Assembly: GCF_030867095.1 (NCBI RefSeq)
Contig: NC_081835.1
Span: 42,639,892 to 42,703,891, forward strand
Length of the DNA stretch: 64,000 bases
Origin: Alligator mississippiensis
Lineage: Eukaryota; Chordata; Crocodylia; Alligatoridae
Direction of reading: 5' to 3'
A program made the translations under genes and the position numbers. The notes under the pieces were generated by a model that worked only from the letters and a program-made list of their open reading frames with translations, had not been told where the DNA came from and did no database searches. Shown here piece after piece: positions 30,071 through 40,367 of this stretch; positions within the stretch are counted from its first letter, which is position 1, and the number at the start of each line of letters is the position of its first letter.

Positions 30071-31746
30071 AGCTTGGGCCTCTACTAGAGGTAAAAGGCT
30101 GCAACAGTTTCTTTGACTGCCGTGTAGCTCAGCCACCACTGGAGGGGGACAACACTATACCGACTAGGCATGAGTTGCACAATCCTGTACCCACAGCCCT
30201 GATCCTGAGAGGTACTGGCTACACACACTCGCACCTCTTCAGGAGAGGTGGCGTGTGCCTTGTGGTGAAGGAGCGCTGGGTGGGAATTGGCACTTGGGTG
30301 GTCAGCTGAAAGCACTCTGGGGAGCTGCCATGGAAGCAGCTGGCACTGTCAGACTCCTATCTGTGAGGCTGCAAAGTGTGTGCTTTTCCCATAGCCCCAA
30401 GGCTTGCAGTCTTGCTGCCAGTTGCTTGTCGAACCTCCCAATGGCAGGGCAGGTCACCAGTCTTTCCTGGGACTTGTTATTGCAGCCTGACATTTGTTTT
30501 GGCTCGTCCATCTCATTTTTCTGGCCCAAACAAGCCAGCTTCCCAAGGCAGTGTAGAGCTCATGTGACTCTCCTGACGGCCTGTTTCATTCCAGGACACC
30601 CTTATCTGTTGGGTCATTTCAGACTCTCATGGAGCTTTGGCTTGTATAGAATGCTGTTGTTTGCTGTCCTGAAAAGGACATGTTATCCCAACATGCTGGA
30701 CTGTGGAGCATGGTTGTGGCAGCATCCCAGAAGGAGGAATGTCTCTACTTCAAACGCCTGCCTCCTCCCCCGCCCCCAAAGTGACTCATATTGCTGGTAT
30801 ATTGCTTGCAGCCTTTCCTCCTTCCAGAGGGAGCTGTCCAAGGGTTAAAATATGGAACTGCACCTAGCACTCCCACCAGGGTCAAGGTTCTTTTTTAGGG
30901 CCTCTGGATCTAGAACATATCTTAAAGAGATCCTCAGTATCTTAGACCATGTTTACACCAGTGAAGATGTGCACTTCTCTTGGGTGCTAGGAACAGGATA
31001 CCTACTGCAAAGCTGCCACAGCTTGGACAGGGAGCTGATAGTATTTATGGGGATCTCTACACCTCCTACTTCTCCCAATCCTGAAACTGCTGCCAATAAA
31101 CTAAGTCCTACCCATTTGGATACAACCAGGTGACTGGGGTTTATTTTGTCAGCAGTGGTCCTGGGGTCAGGAGGGAAGCCATGAAGACATGTCCTGTGTG
31201 CAGTCTGGTGGGGGCCGGGCCCCTGGTCTCCTTGCTTCCTTCTGTGATTGACAGACCCTAGATTTGTTGGCTTCCAGGCCTCATTGCAAGTACAATGGAT
31301 CCAAGTTTCAAATGCTTGAAAAGCCACCATTGGAAGAGAGAGAAATGTTGCTCTCCTTTGCTATACAGGGCAGGACACATGGCAATGGCTTCTAATTGCA
31401 ACAGAGAAGATTTGTATCAGATCACAAAAAAGACTTCCCAACTGCATGGGATGATTAAACAAGCAGCCTAGGGAAACTGCAGAATCCCTTTCATTGGAGA
31501 GTGTCAAGAAGAGGCAGAACTTGCATCTGTCTAAGATGGTTTAGGAACAGCACCTCCCTTCCAACCCAGGGCTTCTGTGTTCACTGTGTGCATTCACACT
31601 ATTCCTCTGAGCATGGCTCAATGTGGGGGGAGGGGATGTGATAATTTTGGGAGGGCTATCGGGGACTGTTTCTTCAGTTAGTTGATCATGACACTTGTGA
31701 GTTTTTTTAGGCATTTACTTCAGGCAGATTAACATATTACCAAACA
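30071..31746. other. Intergenic, no gene recognised
   Basis: The 197-codon plus-strand frame at 30255-30848 has no domain signature or flanking splice pattern I can support. AATAAA lies at 31095. Confidence 0.45.
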
Positions 31747-31890
31747 GAAGCCTGGGCTAGTGGTTAGGATATTAGATAGGGACTTAGACCTGGCTTTGAG
31801 ACCCTGCTTTGCTATCAACTATTTGGGTGGTTTTGGCCAAATCATTTAGCTGCTTAGCTCCCCAGCTGTCCATTAGAAAGAAGAGATAAA
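31747..31890 (+). repeat. MIR-like tRNA-derived SINE
   Basis: CCTGGGCTAGTGGTTAGGAT and ACCTGGCTTTGAGACCCTG, then a GGCCAAATCATTTAGCTGC block, follow the order of the MIR/CORE-SINE consensus (box A-like start, GACC..TGGGCAA core, CTCTCAG-type end). Old and diverged. Confidence 0.65.
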
Positions 31891-33100
31891 GAATTCTGAT
31901 ACCTTGGGTGTCATAGAAAATACCGTTGCCACAACACAGATTAATGAATGAGCAGCTGAAAATGACCCAAAAAGGCCATGCTCTTGAAGCAAGAATAAAT
32001 ATTTGCAGCTAGGTTCTATTGCATCATTTTTCTGTCCTACATCTTCCAAGCAGCAACAGAGAAGGAGGATCCTAAGAGGCCTTGTTAAAATCCCTCTCAG
32101 CATTGTTGGAGGAGCGTTGTGAGTTCTCTGCTCTGCTGGGTTGCCCCTTCCCCAGCTGTTACTAATAGTTCCCCCCCTTGGGTGAGTTAGGCCCAGTGAT
32201 AGTTACATTTGAAAACAATGTTTGCCTTGGGAATGGTGCACTTTTTGCTAAGGATTGGTTAAAGTGTTTGCAACACCTAAAAGGCTCCTGTAGGAGAGGA
32301 CTTCTCTTTGCCTGATACAGTGCTGCCAACTTTCACAGCTCTCTTGGAAGTCTCATTGTATTGGATGAATTTCTAAAAGTCCCAGCTTCTAGAGGCAGGT
32401 GAACATGTGGTCCAAAATCAAAACATTGAACCCCAAAGACCAACCAAAAAATCTGGGAGTCTTAAGATGTTGTAACTTCTCTCAGGGCCTGGGGGCCTGA
32501 CACATGATGTTCGGTTGCTTGGCTCCATGCATGTTCCATCAGGGATCCCAGGGCCTTTTACAAGCACAAAGAAATTAAGCCTCACAAGCTCTCCAGGCAC
32601 TAGTGGGGTGCTGGAGCTGATCTAACTGCAAATAATAGACCTAATTCTTGGATCCAAAGGAGCTTGACTTGGTGCAAAGGCAGCTTCATGTCATCTTTCC
32701 CAAAGCATCATCCTATGCAGAATCAAGCTGTCCAGACTCCTGCACAGGGTGAGAAAAACCCTCCAAGGTGCTCTAATTTTCACCTGGCCCTAAGGGGCTG
32801 AATGACAGGTGTAACAAGTGGGCATCCAGGGGCCGGTCTTAATGTTGGCCTGCCCACTTGTTTCAGGGCAAACTGCTCACCTACCTTGCTTGCCACGCCT
32901 TTGATAATATTAATTAGAAGATGGTAACAAGGCGGAAAGCTGCCCATTTACTTGCCCGGACTCCAAGGGCCTATACATGGCACCAAACCTCCTCTTATAC
33001 CATGTCCCATGCCTTGCAGATGGCATCCATATTACTCTAGTACCTCACACTGGGATCCGCGCGCCAGCACCTCACATTGGGACTCACTCCCGTGCCCTCA
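31891..33100. other. Intergenic, no gene recognised
   Basis: Unique-looking DNA. No repeat ends or coding motifs. Confidence 0.45.
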
Positions 33101-33700
33101 CACTAGGGCTCATTGGTGATACATAGGGGGTGCCCGCAGGTGCATGAGCACCCCCTGAGATTGGCAGTCCACCCCCTGAGAGAAGCGCCACTGACACTGT
33201 CAGCGGCATCTGCAGGCAGTTGCGGATTACTGCTGGCCGCTGCTGCCAGCAGCATCTGCAGGTGGTTGCTGACCACTAGTCGGCACTTGCCACCCCTACC
33301 GCCACGGCCACTTGTGGGAGCTCCCCATTCACCACCACCATGCCCCCGTCACCATGCCCCCCCCCCCACCCCATGTCCTCATGTCAGGGCTCTCAATCCC
33401 TATGCCCTCACACTGGGACTCATAATTCCCCACACTGGGCTCCCAGCCCCTTCCTTTTCCTCGGGCTTCCTGCCTGGCTCAAGACCTTCTTGTTCCCCTC
33501 ACTTGGTCCCCGCACTGGGGCCTCAATCCCCTGCCTGACACTGGGCCTCAATCCCCTTAATCCCCTTGCCCCAGGGACTTCACACTTAGCTCCCTCATAG
33601 GCTTAGGGACCCACACCCCTAGAGCCTCACACCCCACTCCTTCACGCACCTCAGGACTTGCAGTGAGGCTGGAAGCTGCCTCAGGTCCCTTCCTGACCTG
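33101..33700. repeat. GC-rich hAT-interior-like DNA
   Basis: ACATAGGGGGTGCCCGCAGG followed by GCATGAGCACCCCCTGAGA resembles a palindromic element end. The segment 33290-33360 (GGGAGCTCCCCATTCACCAC) matches, in reverse complement, the interior of the element at 60056-60371. Further on are short repeated phrases such as CACACTGGG and CAATCCCC. Limits are uncertain. Confidence 0.45.
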
Positions 33701-35500
33701 GGCCCTGCCTCAGGACTCACTGTGAGCCTGGGCCCTTGCTTTGTTTTCGGGGTGTGCTCCCCTAGCTTTTCCCCTCCACAGGGTCACCAGCAAGGCAGCG
33801 GGGCCTGGGGCTTTCTGGTGCCCCATATTCACCCTTCACTGGGGAGGCACAGGTGTGGCACTTCTTGGAGACTGCCCTGCCACTGGCAGTCCCACCACAC
33901 CACCCAGCCCCACAGGGTGTAGTTTTAGGTCATGCTCCAGGACCAGAAACCTCCTCCATCCCCATAGCTCATTCCCTGTACCTCCAAGATGGTATGAGTC
34001 GCAGCTCCAGCCCAGCAGTGTTCTTCTCCCAGCTGCTTGCAGCAGGCTGCTGGCTACTCTGCTCAGAGCTCTGTCCTTACAATAAACAGCTGGGCCCTGT
34101 TGCCAAACAGGTAGTTGTGCCTGATTGGGAGTGCAGCTACCTGCAAGCTGCTTGACTGTTTGCTCATGCCCCTTTGAGTAACAGAGCACACCCTGTGCTG
34201 CGTTACATAGGGCATAATGTCTGGGCTCTATTTTGGGGTGGCCATGAGAGCCACCCTTAGCTAGCCTGAGCCACATGAACTGTCCCTCTCCATCTTGTAC
34301 ATTACCTTGTGACAGGTACCCAGGTGAAGCACAGGAAAGAGAAGCGGGCAGACTGGTTCCTAGAAGCACTGTGCTCAGGAAGCTTCCTGGTCCTGCTCCT
34401 TAAAGTGGGGCCACTCTAGGAATCAGTTTGCTCATAACTTGTCTCTCCTGCTGTCTCTAATTTCACTCAGTCGAAGCAGCAGTTGGGGAACAGAAGGGCC
34501 GTAAGTCAGGGACAGGGGATCCTGAGGTGGCTGCAGGCCGATGTCCTGTGTTCACAGCCACTGGCACTTGGATGACCTGCTGAACACGCTGCAGGGAGGG
34601 GGACACGCAGCAGAGCTTCCAGGGTTGGGCTAGACTCTTGCCTGAAGGTGAGCTAAGGTGTTTGAAAAGCAGATGGTTAGTAAGTTTGGGTTAGGGACAG
34701 GCCTGGGAATGGCCATAAATAGCAGCATAGAGACACCCAATGTGTCCCAGCATCTGCTGTGAATGTAGCCTGTTCTTCAATTCAGAGGGTACAAAGTATG
34801 AGGCCTAGATCCTCCAAGATATTCAGGTGCCTAACTAGCATCACCCCCAGGCCCTGTGCCTATGTCTCCTGAAGGGCAAGGTACAAGTGAAGTGGGGATT
34901 AGCAGCAGAGTGTGTTTTTCTTATTGTCTGATCTGCATGCACATGGTATCCCCAGGGTCTGATGGGATGATGCCTGCTCCAGAGGCATGTGAATTTGCTG
35001 AATTTCCCATGTTCTGGGCTGCACATAAATCAGGCCTTTGGGTCCAGTCAGGCGCCTGCTGGAGCTCCTGGATATATCATTAGAGGCAAAACCTTTCAGC
35101 TGGAGCCCTGGGAAGCTGACCCTGCCAAGCAGCCATAATGAGGGTGGATGGCTCCTGCATGGAGGAGGGCAAACACCTGTGGCATTTGCTGTCCTGCTTT
35201 TCAGCAGATTGCAATGCCATTCGATCTCTGGTTACCAGAGCTGTAACTTAATCCCTTTCCCTTGCCTTCCTTTGTAGGTGGGAAGTGATTCTCTTGCAAT
35301 ATAGTTCCTGGCCACACACACCAATACACATACACCCTGCAAAGACATCGTATCCAGGGACAAGCGATAAGTTGGAAGTCTCATAGCAGCTGCACAAGAA
35401 GAGCTGATAATGAGGAGTATGTGTGTGCAAAGACAGGTTCATGTGTGAGCATGTATGCACACAGGGAGGCGTATGTATGTGTATACAATAGAGGTCTAAA
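33701..35500. other. Intergenic, no gene recognised
   Basis: Open frames up to 177 codons (33836-34369 minus) are unrecognised and overlap antisense frames of similar length, with no supporting signal. Confidence 0.45.
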
Positions 35501-35547
35501 TACAGGCAAAGGGTGTGGTATATGTCTGCTTGCACACATATGGAAAG

Positions 35548-35550
<3 letters not shown>

Positions 35551-35582
<32 letters not shown>
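35551..35582. repeat. (GT)n microsatellite
   Basis: About 16 uninterrupted GT units, with imperfect GT/CA-rich flanks from 35420 to 35620. Confidence 0.97.
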
Positions 35583-35583
<1 letters not shown>

Positions 35584-35719
35584 ATATAGAGGTGTGTGCT
35601 TGTGTTTATGCCTGGGTGTGCATATACATGGGAGACCAGGTTTAGATGAGTGGAAAGAGCCATGCAAAACCTTGAAACAGGTCAAGTAGTGGAAAGGCAT
35701 GAGCCAATCTGCTACAGGC

Positions 35720-36660
35720 AGATAAGCAGACAGTCAAAAAGTCCAAGGCTGAATCAATTCAGTCTCTTCATAGATTCGTAGACATTAGGGCTAGAAGGGA
35801 CCTCGGAAGATCATCGAGTCCAGCCCCCTGCCCCAGGGACAGGAAGTCAGCTGGGGTCATAGGATCCCAGCAAGAAAAACATCCAGGTTTCTCTTGAAGG
35901 CATTCAGAGTAGGTGTTTGAACCACCTCCGGCAGCAGGCCATTCCAGGCCTTGGGGGCTCGGACAGTAAAGTTCTTCCTTATGTCCAGCCTGAAACTGTC
36001 TTGCAGGAGTTTATAACTGTTCGACCTTGTAATCCTTTGGGGTGCCCTGGTGAACAAACGTTCCCTCAGGTCCTGATGCACACCCCTTATAAACTTATAG
36101 ATGGCCATCAAGTCGCCCCTGAGCCTGTGCTTTTCCAGGTTGAAAAGTCCCATAGCTCTCAGCCTCTCGTCATAAGGTCTGTTTTCCTGACCTCTGATCA
36201 TGCGTGTGGCTCTCCTCTGCACTCTCTCAAGCTTCTCCACATTCTTTTTGAATTGTGGAGCCCAAAACTGGACACAGTACTCCAGCTGTGGCCTCACCAA
36301 GGCCGACTACAGTGGGAGGATGACATCCTGGGATTTACTAGAGAAACATCTATGGATGAAAGCAAGCGTTTTGCTCGCTTTACTGGCTGCAGCATCACAT
36401 TGAAGGCTCATGTTCATCTTGTGGTCAATCCTGACCCCCAAGTCACTTTCGTCTGTAGTACTAGTCAGCGTAGCACTGCCAAGCCTATAGACATGCTGCA
36501 GGTTTTTCCTCCCAAGGTGGAGAACCTTGCATTTTTTGGTGTTAAACACCATCAGGTTCTTGTCCGCCCATTTACTAAACCTGTCGAGGTCAGCCTGGAT
36601 TACCCCCCTGTTTTCAGATTAGTCTAAACTGCATAGATTGAACCAAAGGAGGGCATGTTC
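35720..36660. mobile_element. Short repeat split by a CR1 insertion
   Basis: Sequence just left of the CR1 (CAGACAGTCAAAAAGTCCAA, then CTGAATCAATTCAGTCT) and just right of it (GATTAGTCTAAACTGCATAG) matches consecutive parts of the uninterrupted stretch at 53918-53985 (CAGACATTCAAAAAGCCTGA, ATTGATTCAATCTTTGC, GATTAGTCTAGCCTGG). A single repeat was therefore interrupted at about 35767/36617. Confidence 0.65.
35768..36616 (-). mobile_element. CR1 LINE 3' part
   Basis: A 5'-truncated CR1 starting at its 3' tip (TCATAGATTCGTAGACATTA). It holds the ORF2 C-terminal frames 35857-36300 (MVRPQLEYCVQFWAPQFKKN, ERVQRRATRMIRG, SFRLDIRKNFTVRAP) and 36307-36552 (FNTKKCKVLHLGRKN). A stop replaces one codon between them near 36302. 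Same subfamily as the window-start copy. The 236-codon plus-strand frame here is a shadow. Confidence 0.92.
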
Positions 36661-36794
36661 TCAGTGCACTATGAGACTGGAACAGACTAACTAGAAAGGC
36701 TGCACATTTTAAGTTCAAGTTAAACAAATGTTTGCCTGGTTTTGCATAGGATTCGTCCCACTTTGATAGGGAGTTTGCCTATGCCTTGCAGTCT

Positions 36795-36828
36795 CTTCCA
36801 GCCCTACTTTTCTATGATTCTACGCTTG
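36795..36828 (+). mobile_element. Possible CR1 3' tip
   Basis: CAGTCTCTTCCAGCCCTAC followed by TTTTCTATGATTCTACG resembles the 3' end of a plus-strand CR1. Too short to be certain. Confidence 0.4.
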
Positions 36829-37998
36829 TTTAACCAGGCTGTAGTTGCCGGTGCCTTTCCTTGCCCAAGATTCCTGTGCTGTTAAGTGCACGCAACCATT
36901 GGTTCCTCTGAACTGTTTTCCCTGTTTATTATGGGCTGAGTTTTGAGTCCAAACAGCTTGATGTGCTGCTGTCAATGGTGTACAGTATCCCCTTCTGCTC
37001 CAGTGGGTCAAACAGTTTGGAGAGGCTCCACTGAGGTCACAGTGATCCTGGCACATGCCAAGGCCTTGCCGCAGAATCCTCCAGCCATTCAGCTGGGATC
37101 TAGTGAAGGCCCATCTCCCATTCGGCTGGATAGGAGAGGTGCAGTGTTGAGTCCTAGGCCAGAGAGCCTCTTTGCTCACCCACGTTAGGTGCCAAGAATA
37201 CTAATCACCAGCCCAGCTGGTCTGATTGGCCAACTGGGATGTACCAGGGGAGTCAAGTCTATGTTCTACCTGGCTGCAAGGGGCATCTGGGCCCTAATTA
37301 AGCCCACCTTTGGCAACACTAGGCTGGTTGCTCCACACAGACACACTCCTGCCTTGCTCCTGATCTTGTCTACTGATTCCTGGCTCCTGGCTTTGGATCC
37401 TTTGGATTTTGGCTTTCGGCTTCTGACTTTATTCCTGCTCTACGGTTTGTGACCCTGACTCCTGTGACCATCCCCTGCCCCTGGGTTGCTTCTGACTTTT
37501 TACCCTAACCACTGGGTCTTATTGCTCATGCTCCTGTAATGTAACACCAGCAAACCCATGACTGACAGGCAGCGGCAACAATGAGCCACTTCCCCCATAT
37601 AGCTGAGATCCAGGAGCTCTGAAAGTTGATGCTACTGGAAGTTGATAGAATGACCATTGAGTGAGGAAAAGTATGGCCTGCTGAGCTCCACTCACTCTTT
37701 CCCACTGCCTTCTTGCCCAAGGGCTGGACCCCACCACCAGAAGCATGGAAATCCCAGTGAGAGCCAGCTGGGAAGGTGGCTGACTCTTTCCATGTCAGCT
37801 TGTGCCCCCTGTTGTTAAACTGCCCTATTATAACAGTAATTACCCCAGTGATTGTGCATTCTGCTAATGAATAGACAAAGGCCAGCCACTTTCTCACATC
37901 TGCTCCAGAGGCAGAAGTTCTGAATGTCCTGGGTTTGACCCTAGCTACCAGCCATGCTGTATGTATTGGCCATGACTGAGTCACTACTGCTCCATGAG
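36829..37998. other. Intergenic, no gene recognised
   Basis: Unique-looking sequence. Repeated TTTGGATTTTGGC and CTCCTGG phrases near 37380-37460 are low-complexity. Confidence 0.45.
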
Positions 37999-38203
37999 CA
38001 GGGATCCTGGTTTTCTCTGATAAAAGAAAATCCCCAATTTTCGAATTAAAAGAGTAACCCCAGATCCACATTTTTCTGTAATTAAAATGAAATATATATA
38101 TTAGTGGTGTTTTATTTTAATAATGGAAAAATGTGGATTTGGGGTTACTTTTTTTAATCCCAAATTGGGGATTTTCTTTTATCAGAGAAAACCAGGATCC
38201 CTG
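37999..38203. mobile_element. 205-bp palindromic hAT MITE
   Basis: Long terminal inverted repeats of about 90 bp. The left arm begins CAGGGATCCTGGTTTTCTCT, and the right arm ends with its complement, AGAGAAAACCAGGATCCCTG. The centre is AT-rich (ATATATAT). A perfect 8-bp target duplication, TCCATGAG, lies at 37991-37998 and 38204-38211. The outer flanks also repeat GAGTCACTACTGCT, so the target was already a local tandem repeat. The termini match those of 54298-56366. Confidence 0.95.
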
Positions 38204-38324
38204 TCCATGAGTCACTACTGCTTTACTAGTGTATACCAGTAGCACCACTCTCCCCCATGAAGGGGTGGAGCATGAAGTGAGGGAAGGAGCCCTCAATGCA
38301 ATGCACAGGTGCATTCAAAAGTTC

Positions 38325-38670
38325 ACCATTTAATAGAAGCCTTTAACTACCTGAAGGGGGGCTCGAAAGAGGATGGAGCTAGACTGTTCTCAGTGGTGGC
38401 AGATGACAGAACAAGGAGCAATGGTCTCAAGTTGCAGCGAAGGAAGTTTAAGCTAGATATTATGGAAAACTTTCCCATTAGGACAGTAGTAAAGCAATGG
38501 AACAGGTTACCCAGAGAGGTTATGGAATCTCCATCCTTGGAGGTTTTTAAGACCCAGCTAGACAAAGCTTTGGCTTGGATGATTTGGCTGGGGACAGTCC
38601 TCTTTCGTGCAGGGGTTTGGACTAGATGACCTCCAGAGGTCCCTTCCAACACTAATTTTCTATGATTCGT
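38325..38670 (+). mobile_element. CR1 LINE 3' end, plus strand
   Basis: The only clear plus-strand CR1 end. It has the ORF2 C-terminus IEAFNYLKGGSKEDGARLFS, TRSNGLKLQRRKFKLDIMEN and WNRLPREVMESPSLEVFK. The 3' UTR runs to TTTTCTATGATTCG. It belongs to a different, more avian-like subfamily than the minus-strand copies. Confidence 0.9.
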
Positions 38671-39582
38671 GATATCTGTTTTCTGAAACATGATGGTTTC
38701 CTGGGGGAAGGACCAGCCCTTCCTGCCCAAGTAGGTGAGGGGGTCCCTTAAAAGGACCAACTGTTACAAGGACCTTTGTAAAAGCAGTATCCTGAGACCA
38801 TCACAGTGTGCAGTGCTAGCTCCCACCCCTCCTGCTTCAGAGGAGCACTGCAGAAAGCCATGGAGAAGCAGGCCCACTTCCAGGCCTCAGTCTCCTGTTG
38901 GGACAGCAATAGCGAGGGGGTCCTGCGTTGTATCCAGTCAGGAGGGGCTGGGGTTGCATCAGCAGGGCATGGCTGTTTCTCTCCACATCTCCCTCCCTTT
39001 CATCTGGAGGCTGTGGAGTGATTGGCCTTTCTTAAATGTCGATTGGTGCCCTGTTTCTGCAGTGGCCGTAGCATTAGTCTCTGTCCCTGGACTATTTGGG
39101 CACACTGCTCCTCTCCCCTGGCCTGCGTTGCTAAGTCTGCTTCAGTGAACTGATTAGTTGATCTCCCCAAGGCCGCAATCCTGCTAGAGCAGATGGGGTT
39201 AGGAGGGAGAGTTCCAGCCTGGCCACCCCACAATGGGGTAGTCCTGCTTTGCCAAGATGGTGCTGGGGGAGCTCCCTTTTGTTTGTAGCAAAGAGGGAGC
39301 TCTCATCCCTCTGGTTGCCCTGTAGCAGAAAGCCCCCTTTTCCTCTTGCCTGCATTTGCTCTCCCCTCTTTGGATATGTTTCTCTTTTTCTACCATTTCT
39401 TCCTTCCTTTCTCTTTCACTTTAAGATAAGGAATTGTGTTTTAAAATTTGTGTGTGCGCATTTTGTATCTCCCCTTGTATTTTAGTATTTTTATCTATTT
39501 GTGTGCCATTGCATTTGTGGCTTATATTTTATACTCCTCACCTTTCAATTTTCAACTAAATGTGTTTTAGTAAGTTATACAT
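38671..39582. other. Intergenic, no gene recognised
   Basis: The last 200 bases are T-rich. No coding or repeat signature. Confidence 0.45.
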
Positions 39583-40367
39583 TGTAACAATGTTAACAAG
39601 GGCAGGAATCAAACTGTCCTTCCCTGTATCATGCGGGCCCCTGAAAGAGCGATGGAATCAGTGATTGAATGTGTAACGTGATTGAATGTGTAACATAGTA
39701 GCAGACAGCAATTATCACCTGGAAGCTGCAGATCAGCCATGGGAAGAACTCAATAGAAGACAATGTAACAAGCGGGAAATCTCAAAACGTCACTGATCAA
39801 GGGCTAGAAGCCCCGGCCTGAGTTAATCAACACCAGGGACCAACTTTTGGGCTGAGTATCTCCAGATCAACTGCTCCCAGAGCCCTATTCAAAATTCATC
39901 AACGGACTCCCAAACCTGCACGTACATGTGGACGACCCCTGGGGCTGACAGATGCTGTCCAGTAGCCACCGAGGGAGGGGAAGTCCCACGAGGGTCAATG
40001 ACTTCTGGATTGGGCAAACCTGAAAACTGGGGAGTCACCGAAGTCTGCCAAGGACAGATAAAAGGCAGTGAAAAGTGACTGTCAGTGGCGCCCTCTTGAT
40101 CTCCAACTCGACCAGACCTGTCCAGCCAGAAGGACCAGCCGGCGACCCCTTTCTGGAAGATAACCACACTGAAAGAAGCCTCAACGACAGACTCTAGCGC
40201 TTGTAGGATAGGTATACCTGACTCTGTAGCCTGCTACTGTGTATGTGTGTGCATGTGTGCATGTGTGTGTGTGTGGGGACCAGCCCCAAGGTTTATGATT
40301 ACAGTGTTTCAATCCGCCTAATAAACTAGAATTTTAAGGATCCCGAGTTGGACATTTGTAGCCAACA
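39583..40367 (+). mobile_element. Likely solo LTR (plus strand)
   Basis: A ~785-bp non-coding block running from TGTAACAATG to GTAGCCAACA. It has a TATA box GATAAAAGG (40057-40065) and a poly(A) signal AATAAA (40320-40325) in LTR-like order and spacing. It contains a perfect 17-bp tandem repeat, GTGATTGAATGTGTAAC (39661-39694), and a GT-rich run at 40240-40276. No target duplication is found with these ends, so the limits may be off by some bases. No internal ERV sequence is adjacent. Confidence 0.6.

Noticed and set aside
30255..30848. 197-codon plus-strand frame as a host gene
   Set aside because: No recognisable domain, no splice or promoter support, and Ser/Leu-rich composition typical of chance frames.
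33836..34369. 177-codon minus-strand frame as a gene
   Set aside because: Overlapped by similar plus-strand frames, with no motif and no signal.
35917..36627. 236-codon plus-strand open frame
   Set aside because: It is the antisense of CR1 ORF2. The minus strand has the diagnostic CR1 motifs.
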